From: Thalassobacillus cyri
GTDB lineage: Bacteria; Bacillota; Bacilli; Bacillales; Halobacillaceae
Assembly: GCF_900107755.1 (NCBI RefSeq)
Contig: NZ_FNQR01000026.1
Span: 1 to 56,965 of the forward strand
Length of the DNA stretch: 56,965 nucleotides
Reading direction: 5' to 3'
Under the pieces are notes generated by a model. It worked only from the letters and a program-made list of their open reading frames with translations. It was not told the DNA's origin and did no database searches. Within the stretch, counting starts at the first letter, position 1; each line of letters starts with the position of its first letter. This document shows positions 8,285 through 18,166 of this stretch, in pieces. Position numbers and translations under genes: made by a program.

Positions 8285-8313
8285 ATTTTAGCAGATGTTT
8301 TTCTGTGTGTAAA
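8285..8313 (-). promoter_or_regulatory. Sigma-A promoter of rpsP-khpA
   Basis: Minus strand: TTTACA (8308-8313), 17-bp spacer, TAAAAT (8285-8290), about 45 bp before the rpsP start. A hairpin TTTTCCATT/AATGGAAAA overlapping the ffh stop codon lies just upstream but lacks a T-run. Confidence 0.7.
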
Positions 8314-8324
8314 GGATTTTTCCA

Positions 8325-9668
8325 TTACATGAATGGAAAATTCATTCCTTTGCCTTTTTTTCCTTTTTGCATGTTACTCATTTGCTTCATCATTTTCTTC
8401 ATTTCTTCGAATTGTTTGAGAAGCCGGTTGACCTCCGAAACAGAAGTTCCAGATCCCTTGGCGATCCGGCGTTTGCGGCTCGCATTCATAAGGGATGGCT
8501 CCTGACGTTCTTTCTTGGTCATTGACTGGATGATCGCTTCTACATGCGAAATTTGTTTCTCGTCAATCTGCGCATTTTTCAAGCCCTTCATCTTGTTGGC
8601 TCCAGGAATCATATCGAGCAGTTCATCCAATGGTCCCATGTTGCGGACCTGACCCATTTGTTCCAGGAAATCATCAAAAGTGAAGGAAGCTGAGCGCATC
8701 TTCTCTTCTAATTCTTTGGCACGCTTTTCATCAACGTTGTCCTGAGCTTTTTCAATCAGCGTCAGAACGTCCCCCATGCCAAGAATACGAGACGCCATCC
8801 GTTCAGGATGGAAGGCTTCGAGCTGGTCAAGCTTTTCTCCCATACCGGCAAATTTGATTGGTTTGCCTGTCACTGCCTTGATAGACAACGCGGCCCCGCC
8901 TCGTGTATCCCCATCAAGTTTCGTCAGTACGACACCGCTGACTTCTAGCTGTTCGTCGAAACTTTCTGCGACGTTGACGGCATCCTGACCGGTCATTGCA
9001 TCGACAACTAAAAAGATTTCATCCGGCTGGACATTATCCTTGATCTGCTGCAATTCACCCATCAGTTCGCCATCGATATGCAGGCGACCCGCGGTATCAA
9101 TGATGACATAGTCATAATGGTTTTCTTTCGCCTCAGCAATTGCTTCATTGGCGATGTCAACTGGATTGGCATCTGTGCCTTTGGCATATACCGGCAAATC
9201 CAACTGTTTTCCCAGCGTCTGAAGCTGGTTGATAGCGGCCGGACGATAGACGTCTGCCGCTACCAGCATCGGTTTACGGTTATGCTTCTTCCGTAAATGA
9301 TTAGCCAGTTTCCCTGTGGTTGTCGTCTTACCGGCACCCTGGAGCCCGACCATCATGATGACGGTAGGCGGGCGTTTGGCGACAGCAATTTTACTCTCGT
9401 CCCCACCCATCAAATTGGTCAATTCTTCTTTGACCACTTTGATGACTTGCTGGCCCGGTGTCAAGCTTTCCATGACTTCCTGGCCTACCGCGCGTTCTTT
9501 CACACGCTTGACAAAATCTTTGACGACCTTGAAGTTGACGTCTGCCTCAAGGAGGGCGAGACGGACTTCCCGCGTCATTTCTTTTACATCTTGTTCGGTT
9601 ACCTTCCCTTTACCTTTTATCCGTTGGATTGTATTTTGTAAACGGTCGGCTAAACCTTCAAATGCCAT
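8325..9668 (-). CDS. ffh: Signal recognition particle protein Ffh (SRP54)
   Basis: The GTPase of the signal recognition particle. It binds signal sequences and scRNA and delivers ribosomes to FtsY. The 447-residue protein shows the N domain (MAFEGLADRLQNTIQRI), the G domain with GLQGAGKTTTTGKLA, DTAGR and TKLDGD, and the Met-rich M domain ending MKKMMKQMSNMQKGKKGKG. It follows ylxM by 13 bp, the standard arrangement; YlxM is thought to modulate SRP. Confidence 0.98.
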   Translation of the reverse strand: MAFEGLADRLQNTIQRIKGKGKVTEQDVKEMTREVRLALLEADVNFKVVKDFVKRVKERAVGQEVMESLTPGQQVIKVVKEELTNLMGGDESKIAVAKRPPTVIMMVGLQGAGKTTTTGKLANHLRKKHNRKPMLVAADVYRPAAINQLQTLGKQLDLPVYAKGTDANPVDIANEAIAEAKENHYDYVIIDTAGRLHIDGELMGELQQIKDNVQPDEIFLVVDAMTGQDAVNVAESFDEQLEVSGVVLTKLDGDTRGGAALSIKAVTGKPIKFAGMGEKLDQLEAFHPERMASRILGMGDVLTLIEKAQDNVDEKRAKELEEKMRSASFTFDDFLEQMGQVRNMGPLDELLDMIPGANKMKGLKNAQIDEKQISHVEAIIQSMTKKERQEPSLMNASRKRRIAKGSGTSVSEVNRLLKQFEEMKKMMKQMSNMQKGKKGKGMNFPFM

Positions 9669-9681
9669 AGAAGGAGCCCTC

Positions 9682-10002
9682 CTAATCTAATTCTTTTAAT
9701 CTTTCGAGTAAATCCTGTACTTCTTTCTGATTTTTAAGCCTGTCCTGCAGCTTATCGATCAGTTGCTGTCTCTCCTGGAATTTTTCATATAAGTTCAATT
9801 TATCCTCATATCCTTCCAGCATGGCTTCCGTACGACGGATGTTGTCATAGACAGCCTGCCTTGAGACATCAAACGTTTCTGATATTTCCCCTAGAGAGTA
9901 GTCTTCTAAATAATACAAATCCATGTAATTTCGCTGTTTTGGGGTCAACAACGTCTGATAGAAATCAAACAAATAGTTGATTCGTGTCGTCTTTTCTAGC
10001 AC
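9682..10002 (-). CDS. ylxM: YlxM, SRP-associated helix-turn-helix protein
   Basis: A 106-residue UPF0122 protein with a sigma-factor-like helix-turn-helix ([21 protein letters not shown]) and a coiled-coil tail. In Gram-positive bacteria it lies before ffh and is reported to bind SRP and affect its GTPase cycle. I chose the GTG at 10002 (protein starting [17 protein letters not shown]) because AAGGAG is 8 bp upstream and other YlxM proteins start there; a GTG at 10011 would overlap the ribosome site. Confidence 0.93.
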   Translation of the reverse strand: MLEKTTRINYLFDFYQTLLTPKQRNYMDLYYLEDYSLGEISETFDVSRQAVYDNIRRTEAMLEGYEDKLNLYEKFQERQQLIDKLQDRLKNQKEVQDLLERLKELD

Positions 10003-10044
10003 GGCAACCACTCCTTGTTAAGTGAAATGCCTTTACATATATGA

Positions 10045-10074
10045 ATATTACAGAATGAAAGGCTAGGCTGTCAA
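10045..10074 (-). promoter_or_regulatory. Sigma-A promoter of ylxM-ffh
   Basis: Minus strand: consensus TTGACA (10069-10074), 18-bp spacer, TAATAT (10045-10050). It begins just beyond the ftsY stop codon. Confidence 0.65.
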
Positions 10075-10077
10075 GCA

Positions 10078-11403
10078 TCACAATTCTTTTTCTTCATCGT
10101 GGGCTTCTACCATATCGGCGAATAGTCCATATACAAAAGCGTGAGCGTCAAACTGTTGGAGGTCAGTAACTTTTTCACCAAGCCCTACTAGTTTAACAGG
10201 GATATCCAGTTCATTGCGAATCGCAAGTACGATACCACCTTTAGCGGTTCCATCAAGCTTCGTCAGCACGATACCGGAGACATCAGTAGCTTCTGAAAAT
10301 GTCTTCGCCTGACTCATCGCGTTCTGCCCGGTAGTAGCATCCAAAACCAGCAACACTTCGTGTGGGGCTGTCGGAACCTCGCGTTCGATTACACGCTTCA
10401 CTTTAGACAGTTCATTCATGAGGTTCACTTTATTTTGCAGCCGTCCTGCCGTATCACATAACAGCACATCGGCATTACGTGATTTAGCAGCCTGGATGGC
10501 ATCAAAGATAACCGCTGCAGGGTCACTGCCTGCACTGTGCTTGACGACATTGACTCCGACCCGTTCTCCCCAGGCATCCAATTGTTCGATGGCGCCGGCA
10601 CGGAAAGTATCCCCGGCGGCCAGCATGACATTCTTCCCTTCACTCTTCAGCTGGTGAGCAAGTTTTCCAATCGTGGTCGTTTTACCGACTCCGTTGACAC
10701 CGACGAATAAGACGATGGACAACCCATCATGTTCAATATTCAATCCTTCGATTTCTTCGCTGTCGTCATCACCGTAATAGATTTCTACAAGCTTTTCTGA
10801 AATGACTTCTCTTACTTGACGGGTATCTTTGATATTACGTCTTTTCACTTCCAGCTGAAGTTCATCAATCATATCAATGACGGTGGTGACACCAACGTCT
10901 GCCGAAATGAGGATCTCTTCTAAATCTTCGAAGAAATCTTCATCAACGGTCCGATAACGTGCGACAAGATCATTGATTTTTCCGGAGAATGAATCTCTTG
11001 TTTTCGTCAAGCCAATACGGAACTTGGCCGCAATCGATTTTTCACGACCTTCTATATCAGGGTCAGGCTCTTCCATCTCCGGCTTGGTATCTTCGACAGG
11101 CAACGCTGGAGTAGCTTCCGGTTCTTCCAGTGGTGCTGGCTCTTCCACATCCGTTTCAAGCTGCTCTACCGGAGTTTCTTCTACGGTTTCCTCCTCTTCT
11201 ACTTCTGGGACCTCTTCCTCTTCAGCAAGCTTCTCATCTGTTTTCGGACCTGAGGTTCCATTATCTTCGTCCGGTGCATTTATTTCGTCAATTCCCAGGT
11301 CTTGCTCTTCCAGATCTTCTGCCTGTTCCTGCTCCAGTTCTTTTAACTCTTGTTCAAAGGGGTCTAATATAAATTTGTCCTTTAATTTTTTGAAAAAGCT
11401 CAT
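10078..11403 (-). CDS. ftsY: Signal recognition particle receptor FtsY
   Basis: The membrane-associated SRP receptor GTPase. The 441-residue protein has a highly acidic N-terminal A region of about 120 residues (long runs rich in Glu, Asp and Pro), then the N and G domains with GVNGVGKTTTIGKLA, DTAGR and TKLDGTAKGG. The acidic region is longer than the short A region of B. subtilis FtsY, in line with an acid-rich proteome. It lies 13 bp after smc. Confidence 0.97.
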   Translation of the reverse strand: MSFFKKLKDKFILDPFEQELKELEQEQAEDLEEQDLGIDEINAPDEDNGTSGPKTDEKLAEEEEVPEVEEEETVEETPVEQLETDVEEPAPLEEPEATPALPVEDTKPEMEEPDPDIEGREKSIAAKFRIGLTKTRDSFSGKINDLVARYRTVDEDFFEDLEEILISADVGVTTVIDMIDELQLEVKRRNIKDTRQVREVISEKLVEIYYGDDDSEEIEGLNIEHDGLSIVLFVGVNGVGKTTTIGKLAHQLKSEGKNVMLAAGDTFRAGAIEQLDAWGERVGVNVVKHSAGSDPAAVIFDAIQAAKSRNADVLLCDTAGRLQNKVNLMNELSKVKRVIEREVPTAPHEVLLVLDATTGQNAMSQAKTFSEATDVSGIVLTKLDGTAKGGIVLAIRNELDIPVKLVGLGEKVTDLQQFDAHAFVYGLFADMVEAHDEEKEL

Positions 11404-11416
11404 CCAATCTTCCTTT

Positions 11417-14400
11417 CTATACTTCTAGTAAGTCTTGAGATTCTTCCAGCCTTACAGAAACAAGCTTCGAAACGCCAGATTCCTGCATCGTGACTCCGTA
11501 CAGTACATCCGACTCTTCCATCGTGCCTTTCCGGTGGGTGATGACGATGAATTGCGTATTTTTACTGAAGACTTTCAGATAACGCGCAAACCGATCGACA
11601 TTGGCATCATCGAGCGCTGCTTCCACTTCATCCAACACACAGAACGGCACAGGACGCACTCGGAGGATGGCGAATAGCAGCGCAATCGCTGTCAAAGCAC
11701 GTTCTCCCCCAGAAAGCAGGCTGAGATTCTGCAGCTTCTTACCTGGCGGCTGAGCTACGATATCCACCCCAGTCTCCAGCATATTATCAGGGTCGGTTAG
11801 TAGAAGGTCGGCTCGTCCCCCTCCAAATAACTCTTTGAATACCACCGAGAATTCCTGCTTGATTTGTGTAAATGTATCTTCAAACCTGCGCTCCATCTCC
11901 CCGTCCATTTCGGAAATGACAGAATATAATGTATCCTTCGCTTCATTCAAATCTGTCTGTTGTTCGCTCAAAAATTGGTACCGCTCCTGAATTCGATCAT
12001 ACTCATCAATCGCCCCGAGATTTACCGTACCCAGTTCATCAATGGCACGTTTGATAAGCTTGACTTTTGTCTTGCTTTCTTCAATATTTGTTGTGCGCTC
12101 ATACTCTTTTTGGGCCCGTTCAAAAGTAAGAAAATATTCTTTTTGCAGGTAGTCCAGCATGTTTTCCAACTCTACATCCAGACGGTTCGCTTTGACCTCT
12201 TTATCCTGGATATCCTGGACGTAATGGTGATGGGTCCTGTTCTCTTCCTTCAACTGCACCTCTATCCGCTTGATCGTATCAGAATGCTCGTTGCGCTGTT
12301 CTCTACGGTCTGTAATCAGACGAGCTGTCTCTTCCTTAGCTGATTTTTTATCTTCAATTGCTTCTTCCAGTTCAGCTTCTGTCTGCTTGTTATGGGCAAT
12401 ATCCATCAACTGCTCGTATTGCTTTCTATTCTCTTCAACATGTTGTTCCAGTTCTTTCTTTTGGACTTGATATCCATACAGTTTCTCTTGTTGATTTTTC
12501 ACTTCAGAATCCTGCTCAGCGAGTTTCAACTGTAATTCGTGCTGCTTTGCTTTCAAGTTTTCCTCATTCTCTGACTGTCGTTTTTCAGCTTCTGTGAGTG
12601 TATCAATTTCTTTTTGGGAAGCTGCCAACTGCTGTTCCAACTGTTCTAATTCACCAGCAAGGTCTTCAAATCTAGTCGTAAGCTGGTCCCGGTCCTGCTC
12701 ATATTGTTCCTGGTCCTGGTCGAACAGTAATAACTGGTCATTCAGGTTTTGATGTTTCACCTGGGCTTCACGCAAGACTGCCCGTTTTTCCTGTTCCTGC
12801 TCTTTCAAATCTTCTCTTAATGTCCGAAGTTCCTGCAGTGCTGCCTGTTGATTAGTAGTGATGTTCTTCAATTGCTGCATCTCTTGTTCTGCCGCCATGG
12901 TCTTCTGCTGAAAAGACGAAAGCTTGTCGTTCAGTTCCTGCAATTCTCTTTCCCTCGTAAACAAGGATTGGTTGGTCTTTTTCTTTGCACCACCGGTCAT
13001 CGCTCCACCCGGATTGATGACATCCCCTTCTAAGGTTACAATCCGGAAACGCCGCTGCATCGTTTGAGCAAGCGCGTTCGCTGTTTCCAGGTTTTCGGCT
13101 ATCACAATATGGCCAAGTAAATGACGGATGGCACGATCATAACGGTCATCAAATTGAACCAAATCAGCAGCTACGCCGACAAAACCGGGTTGTCCGCTTA
13201 CTCTGGAAGTCATATCTGCCGGAATGAAGCGTGGCTGTATCGTTTCAAGTGGCAGGAACGTCGCTCTGCCTTTATTGTGCTGGCGAAGCCAGTGGATTGC
13301 CTGGCGGGCGGAGGATTCATTTTGCATGATCACATGCTGAGCCTGGGCGCCAAGCGCTGTCTCGATGGCTGTAATCAAATCACTAGGAACATCGATCAAT
13401 TCCAGCACCGCTCCTTCTACCCCTGACAAAAAGTGTTGCTCTCGCGCTTTCAGGACTTCCTTGACACCTTGGAAATAGCCAGAGAAGTCTTCTTTCATAT
13501 CTTCCAGCATTTCTTTTTTTGATTTTAATTTCTCCACATACTGGTAACCCTGGTAAAGCTTGCTCTGCAGGTCCTGGTAGCGTTCCTGGCTGCTGTTCAG
13601 CTTTTCTTCCAGGTCGCTCAATTCCTGCTCTTTTTGTACCCGCTGCTCGTGGATATGGTTCACTTCACGCTCCAGCTTTTCTTTCTCGACAAGCAATTGT
13701 TCTCTTTCTTCTCGCATATCTTTAAATTTATCTTTTTGTACTTCACTTTTGGAACCGATTTGTTCCAATTGTCTCGCAATGGATTGTTTTTCATTTCGCT
13801 TAGCCGCTTGTTCATTCAATAATTCAATGTAATCACTTTTCAACTCTTCAATCTGCTCACCGATATTCTGATTCTCCAGCTCAAGCTGTCTGGCTGTTTC
13901 TTTTAACGCCTTTTTCGTATTGGACCGCTGTTCTTTCCAACTGTTCAGGTTGTTCTCATGTTCATCGCATAATTCCTTTGTCTGCGCTACCCTGTCTGAA
14001 AGTTGGCTGAATTCTTCTTCAAGCTTCGCTTTGTTCTCTTCAAAATGTTTAAATCGTTCTTTGACTAACTGTTTCTTTCCCTCTAAGTTCTCTAATTCCT
14101 GCGTCAAAACAAGCAGCTTCTCCTGAAGACTTTCCAGCGATTCATCCAACGCAAGCACTTGCTCGCGTTCGGCTTCGACAATCGCTTCTTTTTCTTCCAT
14201 AGCCGTCTTTATTTCCGCTTTTTTCAATTTCATCTCTTCCAGGTTATTCAAAAGGCGCTGCCATTCTTCATTAACCGTTTCAATCTGGGCGATCAATAAA
14301 GAAATCTCCACTTGTTTCAATTCTTCTTTTTTCTCCAGGTAATCTTTCGCAATGGCTGCCTGTTCCTTCAAAGGTTCAAGCTGTCCTTCGATTTCATAAA

Positions 14401-14983
14401 TGATGTCTTCCACACGATTTAGGTTTTCTTGTGTCTCTGCAAGTTTATATTCGGCTTTTTTCTTACGTTGCTTATATTTCAACACCCCTGCAGCTTCTTC
14501 AAAAATACTGCGCCTTTCTTCAGCTTTTGAGCTCAGGATTTCTTCCACTTTTCCCTGACTGATAATGGAGAAGGCTTCTCTCCCCAGCCCGGAATCCATG
14601 AATAAATTGACAATATCCTTCAAACGACAGGCTTGTTTATTGATATAAAAAGCACTATCACCCGATCGGTATACTCTCCGGGTGACACTGACCTCCTGGT
14701 AATCCAGCGGGAGGGTTTGATCTTCATTATCCAATGTCAACGTCACTTCTGCCATGTTCATTGCGTTTCTTGTATCGCTGCCTGCAAAAATGATATCTTC
14801 CATTTTACTGCCTCTTAATGAGCGGGCAGACTGTTCACCGAGTACCCAACGGATCGCATCGGTAATATTACTCTTTCCACTGCCATTCGGTCCTACCACA
14901 GAAGTGACACCAGGGACAAAATCTACGGTGACCCGTTCAGCAAAAGACTTGAATCCAACTGTATCTAAACGTTTGAGGAACAT
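11417..14983 (-). CDS. smc: Chromosome partition protein Smc
   Basis: The SMC ATPase of the condensin-like complex with ScpA and ScpB, which organises and segregates the chromosome. The 1188-residue protein has the Walker A head (GPNGSGKSNITDAIRWVLGE), two long coiled coils around a hinge near residues 510-670, and the C-terminal signature LSGGERALTAIALLFA with Walker B CVLDEVEAALDD. The start at 14983 (MFLKRLDTVGFKSF) is preferred over an ATG six bases upstream that touches the GGAGG site. Confidence 0.98.
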   Translation of the reverse strand: MFLKRLDTVGFKSFAERVTVDFVPGVTSVVGPNGSGKSNITDAIRWVLGEQSARSLRGSKMEDIIFAGSDTRNAMNMAEVTLTLDNEDQTLPLDYQEVSVTRRVYRSGDSAFYINKQACRLKDIVNLFMDSGLGREAFSIISQGKVEEILSSKAEERRSIFEEAAGVLKYKQRKKKAEYKLAETQENLNRVEDIIYEIEGQLEPLKEQAAIAKDYLEKKEELKQVEISLLIAQIETVNEEWQRLLNNLEEMKLKKAEIKTAMEEKEAIVEAEREQVLALDESLESLQEKLLVLTQELENLEGKKQLVKERFKHFEENKAKLEEEFSQLSDRVAQTKELCDEHENNLNSWKEQRSNTKKALKETARQLELENQNIGEQIEELKSDYIELLNEQAAKRNEKQSIARQLEQIGSKSEVQKDKFKDMREEREQLLVEKEKLEREVNHIHEQRVQKEQELSDLEEKLNSSQERYQDLQSKLYQGYQYVEKLKSKKEMLEDMKEDFSGYFQGVKEVLKAREQHFLSGVEGAVLELIDVPSDLITAIETALGAQAQHVIMQNESSARQAIHWLRQHNKGRATFLPLETIQPRFIPADMTSRVSGQPGFVGVAADLVQFDDRYDRAIRHLLGHIVIAENLETANALAQTMQRRFRIVTLEGDVINPGGAMTGGAKKKTNQSLFTRERELQELNDKLSSFQQKTMAAEQEMQQLKNITTNQQAALQELRTLREDLKEQEQEKRAVLREAQVKHQNLNDQLLLFDQDQEQYEQDRDQLTTRFEDLAGELEQLEQQLAASQKEIDTLTEAEKRQSENEENLKAKQHELQLKLAEQDSEVKNQQEKLYGYQVQKKELEQHVEENRKQYEQLMDIAHNKQTEAELEEAIEDKKSAKEETARLITDRREQRNEHSDTIKRIEVQLKEENRTHHHYVQDIQDKEVKANRLDVELENMLDYLQKEYFLTFERAQKEYERTTNIEESKTKVKLIKRAIDELGTVNLGAIDEYDRIQERYQFLSEQQTDLNEAKDTLYSVISEMDGEMERRFEDTFTQIKQEFSVVFKELFGGGRADLLLTDPDNMLETGVDIVAQPPGKKLQNLSLLSGGERALTAIALLFAILRVRPVPFCVLDEVEAALDDANVDRFARYLKVFSKNTQFIVITHRKGTMEESDVLYGVTMQESGVSKLVSVRLEESQDLLEV

Positions 14984-15024
14984 CTGCATCCTCCTATGTA
15001 TTTAACTTTCATTTGATTTATCGT

Positions 15025-15052
15025 TTGCATTTCAACTCATTTATTTTATCAT
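15025..15052 (+). promoter_or_regulatory. Possible promoter of the DUF1128 gene
   Basis: Plus strand: TTGCAT (15025-15030), 16-bp spacer, TATCAT (15047-15052), about 55 bp before the start codon at 15108. Both hexamers are near consensus, but the region is AT-rich. Confidence 0.45.
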
Positions 15053-15107
15053 AAACAATAAGGCTATAGAAGAAGCCAAGCAACCCTGCTGTGAGGAGGA
15101 AACCATT

Positions 15108-15329
15108 ATGAGCTTAAATGAACCGACCCAAGAAAACTTAGAAACGATCATCAACGACCTGGCTGACCGTCTGCAGGTCGTCAACCGTTCCATTATGGAC
15201 CCTGCCGATTATGACCTTGACAACTATGATGAAATCAAATCCCTGCATGATATGGTTGTAACCAAAGGGCAGTTAAGTGTGTCAGAAACCCAGGCATTTG
15301 TCCAGGAGCTGGGTGCCTACCGAAAATAA
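15108..15329 (+). CDS. DUF1128 (UPF0435) protein, YfkK-like
   Basis: A 73-residue acidic protein resembling B. subtilis YfkK: LETIINDLADRLQVVNRSIMDP, then YDEIKSLHDMVV and a closing VQELGAYRK. The function of the family is unknown. The ATG has GAGGAGG 8-10 bp upstream and the gene has its own promoter candidate and a hairpin terminator. It sits on the strand opposite to smc and rnc, between two genes normally adjacent in the rnc-smc operon. Confidence 0.88.
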   Translation: MSLNEPTQENLETIINDLADRLQVVNRSIMDPADYDLDNYDEIKSLHDMVVTKGQLSVSETQAFVQELGAYRK

Positions 15330-15341
15330 TGCAATGTCAAG

Positions 15342-15373
15342 AGAAAGCCGCGCAGAATCTGCGCGGCTTTCTT
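15342..15373. terminator. Bidirectional terminator between the DUF1128 gene and rnc
   Basis: Perfect hairpin GAAAGCCGCGCAGA / TCTGCGCGGCTTTC with almost no loop, flanked by short A and T runs, placed between two convergent genes. It can serve both. Confidence 0.85.
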
Positions 15374-15378
15374 CTACC

Positions 15379-16071
15379 TTATTTACATGCGCCTGCTTTT
15401 CGGAGCGCTTCTTCAGCAGCTTTTTGCTCTGCTTCTTTTTTGGTTCGACCGATTCCGACACCCGCAGTCTCATTCTGGATGCGGACATGGGCGACGAATT
15501 CACGGTTGTGTGCCGGCCCAAGCTCTTCGACAATTTCATATTCGATGACCCTGTTTTTTTCACGCTGGACAAACTCCTGCAGCTGGCTTTTGAAATCCAT
15601 CGCATGCGAAAAAGCACCTTTTTTAACCTTTGGATACACATATTTTTCCAAAAAGGCAAGGACAGCCTCATACCCTTGATCCAGATAGAGCGCACCAATG
15701 AAGGCCTCGAAAACATCCGCAAGCAGCGCCGGGCGGTTTCTTCCCCCAGTCATCTCTTCCCCTTTACCTAACTGGATAAGCTCACTGAAGTTCAATTCAT
15801 CAGCAAAACGAACCAGGGAAATTTCACAGACGATGGAGGCACGCAGCTTTGTCAGTTCCCCTTCACTCATATCGGGATATTTGCGATAGAGATATTGGGA
15901 CACCCCAAGCTCAAGTACTGCGTCGCCTAAAAATTCAAGACGCTCGTTGTCCTTGCGATCTGTCTTACGATGCTCATTCACATAAGATGAATGGGTAAAT
16001 GCTTGTTTTAAAATATCCACATCATTGAAATGGATACCGATTTTCTCTTGAAAGGTTGAAAAGTCTTCCAT
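15379..16071 (-). CDS. rnc: Ribonuclease III
   Basis: Double-strand-specific endoribonuclease for rRNA and mRNA processing. The 230-residue protein has the signature [14 protein letters not shown] near residue 42, the second metal-site region [16 protein letters not shown], and a C-terminal double-stranded-RNA-binding domain ([11 protein letters not shown] to [13 protein letters not shown]). It follows acpP after an 81-bp gap that holds a hairpin. Confidence 0.97.
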   Translation of the reverse strand: MEDFSTFQEKIGIHFNDVDILKQAFTHSSYVNEHRKTDRKDNERLEFLGDAVLELGVSQYLYRKYPDMSEGELTKLRASIVCEISLVRFADELNFSELIQLGKGEEMTGGRNRPALLADVFEAFIGALYLDQGYEAVLAFLEKYVYPKVKKGAFSHAMDFKSQLQEFVQREKNRVIEYEIVEELGPAHNREFVAHVRIQNETAGVGIGRTKKEAEQKAAEEALRKAGACK

Positions 16072-16106
16072 CGCTCACCTAAACCCTTTCAGTTTGATTT
16101 GATGAA

Positions 16107-16147
16107 ATATAGGAAGGGCTGTCCACTTGAGGGACAGCTCCTTGCCA
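16107..16147 (-). terminator. Hairpin between acpP and rnc (weak terminator or attenuator)
   Basis: Minus strand: AAGGAGCTGTCC / GGACAGCCCTTCC with a 7-base loop. The following sequence is only moderately T-rich, so it may reduce rather than stop transcription into rnc, which would fit the much higher demand for acyl carrier protein. Confidence 0.5.
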
Positions 16148-16152
16148 ACTGT

Positions 16153-16386
16153 TTATTGGATGCTGTTTATGTAATTCACAGCGTCACCAACAGTATTGAT
16201 TTTTTCTGCTTCTTCATCAGCGATCTCTGTATCGAATTCATCTTCAAGCTCCATTACAAGCTCAACTACATCCAAAGAATCCGCTTCAAGATCATCTTTG
16301 AAGGAAGCCTCCATTGTAACCTTAGATTCATCTACATCAAGACGGTCAACAATGATTTGTTTGACACGATCAAAAGTATCTGCCAT
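16153..16386 (-). CDS. acpP: Acyl carrier protein
   Basis: A 77-residue acidic carrier of growing acyl chains. The phosphopantetheine attachment serine is in [15 protein letters not shown]. The gene has a strong GGGAGGTG ribosome site and a consensus-like -10 box of its own, and comes after fabG. Confidence 0.98.
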   Translation of the reverse strand: MADTFDRVKQIIVDRLDVDESKVTMEASFKDDLEADSLDVVELVMELEDEFDTEIADEEAEKINTVGDAVNYINSIQ

Positions 16387-16408
16387 AAGACTTCACCTCC
16401 CTTCCGTT

Positions 16409-16414
16409 ATTATA
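16409..16414 (-). promoter_or_regulatory. Candidate -10 box upstream of acpP
   Basis: Consensus TATAAT on the minus strand 23 bases before the acpP start codon, in the 100-bp fabG-acpP gap. The expected -35 position reads TAGTTT, a poor match, so the promoter is tentative. Confidence 0.4.
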
Positions 16415-16487
16415 GTAGAAATTCCATAGAAAAACTAGATGATTCAACATTTATGATTTCAACCGGTGTAATTTACCGGGTCCATCC

Positions 16488-17228
16488 TTACATTACCATG
16501 CCGCCATCGACATGGATTGTCTGGCCAGTCATATAACTGCTGTCTTCAGAGGCCAGGAAACGAACCACATTTGCGATATCTTTTCCTTCACCAAGGCGGT
16601 TTAACGGAATCATTTTCAACATTTCTTCCCGCTGTTCTTCTGTCAATTCATCGGTCATATCTGTTGTGATGAAGCCAGGAGCTACGGCATTTACAAGAAT
16701 ATTTCTTGCTGCCAGTTCTTTTGCATTTGATTTTGTCATCCCGATGACACCAGCTTTTGCTGCCACGTAATTCGCCTGTCCAGGATTTCCGGATACGCCT
16801 ACGATGGATGCGATATTGATGATCCGGCCGCTTTTTTGCTTCATCATTGGACGGGTAACAGCTTTGGTAGTCAGGAACACACCTTTCAGGTTGGTATCGA
16901 TCACCTGGTCGAATTCTTCTTCTTTCATACGCATCAACAGGTTATCTTTGGTAATACCAGCATTGTTCACCAGGATATCCAGGCGGCCAAAAGCTTCCAT
17001 GGTCTGTTTGACCATACCTTTTACATCGGCTTCTTTTGATACGTCTGCCTGTATTTTGATCGCTTTTCCGCCATTAGCCTCGATTTCATCTACAACTTCC
17101 TGTGCTTTTGCTTCACTGCCTGCGTAGTTGACAGCGACGGCGACGCCTTTATCAGCAAGTTCCAGGGCGATCGCTCGTCCAATACCACGTGACGCGCCTG
17201 TAACCAGCGCTACTTGATTCTCCAACAT
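16488..17228 (-). CDS. fabG: 3-oxoacyl-[acyl-carrier-protein] reductase
   Basis: NADPH-dependent SDR enzyme reducing 3-ketoacyl-ACP in fatty acid elongation. The 246-residue protein has the cofactor loop [16 protein letters not shown], the Ser of IASIVG, the YVAAK catalytic Tyr-Lys pair and the FabG-type closing [13 protein letters not shown]. The start shares one base with the fabD stop. Confidence 0.97.
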   Translation of the reverse strand: MLENQVALVTGASRGIGRAIALELADKGVAVAVNYAGSEAKAQEVVDEIEANGGKAIKIQADVSKEADVKGMVKQTMEAFGRLDILVNNAGITKDNLLMRMKEEEFDQVIDTNLKGVFLTTKAVTRPMMKQKSGRIINIASIVGVSGNPGQANYVAAKAGVIGMTKSNAKELAARNILVNAVAPGFITTDMTDELTEEQREEMLKMIPLNRLGEGKDIANVVRFLASEDSSYMTGQTIHVDGGMVM

Positions 17229-18166
17229 TACGAATCCTCCTTATACCAGTCAATGAATGCTTGCAATGTTTCTGGATCCTGAATATTGAATGTCTTCATT
17301 CTCCGTTTTACTTTACGAACCAATCCACTCAATACTTTACCATGTCCTACTTCTACGATGGCATCGATATCCTGATCAACAAACTTTTCCAGAATTTCCT
17401 GGAACCGGACAGGAGAGTAGAGTTGCTCGACTAATAGCTCTTCGATCATTTCTTTATCTTGTACGGCTTCAGCCGTAACATTTGCATAGACAGGGATGGC
17501 AGCATCCGATAGCTCTGCTTCCTGCAATGCTTTGGAGAAATCTTCACTAGCCGGCTTCATCAGACGGGAATGGAACGGACCGCTCACATTCAGTGGGAGG
17601 ACACGTTTGGCTCCAGCATCTTTTAATAAATCTGATGCTTTTTCTACACCTTCTTTGCTTCCTGAGATAACAATTTGACCAGGGCAGTTAATGTTCGCCA
17701 GATCTACAATTTCTCCTTCGATTTTATCCAGAACTTCCTGGATAGCATCTTGCTCAAGACCCAGAACAGCAGCCATTGCCCCCTTACCGGTTGGGTAAGC
17801 ATGCTCCATCAGTTGTCCCCGCTTTTGAACCAGTGCTGCCGCTTCAAGAGGCTGTAATGATCCGGAGGCCACCAGCGCGCTGTATTCACCCAGACTGTGG
17901 CCGGCTGTCATTACCGGTTCAATTCCTTCTTTTTTAAGGAGGGATACGATGGCAGCACTATTCACTAACAGCGCTGGCTGAGCATGTTCTGTTTTCGTCA
18001 GTTCCTCCTGTGGTCCTTCAAACATCAACTTCGTCAAAGAGACGCCGAGTTGATCATCTGCTTGTTCAAATAATTCTTTCACTTCGTCATATGTTTCAAA
18101 CAACGCTTTCCCCATTCCAACTTCCTGGGAACCTTGGCCGGGGAATATAAAAGCTACACGTTTCAT
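17228..18166 (-). CDS. fabD: Malonyl-CoA:ACP transacylase
   Basis: Loads malonyl groups onto ACP for fatty acid synthesis. In the 312-residue protein, [13 protein letters not shown] opens the fold, the nucleophile Ser lies in [13 protein letters not shown], and the catalytic His in GPFHSRLM. The gene overlaps plsX by 4 bp and is coupled to fabG; all belong to the fapR operon. Confidence 0.98.
   Translation of the reverse strand: MKRVAFIFPGQGSQEVGMGKALFETYDEVKELFEQADDQLGVSLTKLMFEGPQEELTKTEHAQPALLVNSAAIVSLLKKEGIEPVMTAGHSLGEYSALVASGSLQPLEAAALVQKRGQLMEHAYPTGKGAMAAVLGLEQDAIQEVLDKIEGEIVDLANINCPGQIVISGSKEGVEKASDLLKDAGAKRVLPLNVSGPFHSRLMKPASEDFSKALQEAELSDAAIPVYANVTAEAVQDKEMIEELLVEQLYSPVRFQEILEKFVDQDIDAIVEVGHGKVLSGLVRKVKRRMKTFNIQDPETLQAFIDWYKEDS

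Noticed and set aside
10973-11428. 151-codon Ser-rich plus-strand frame
   Set aside because: Antisense to the acidic Glu-rich N-terminus of FtsY; Ser-rich reading is the expected mirror of Glu codons.
15277-15771. 164-codon plus-strand frame after the DUF1128 gene
   Set aside because: It overlaps the DUF1128 gene and runs antisense to rnc; no start signals of its own.
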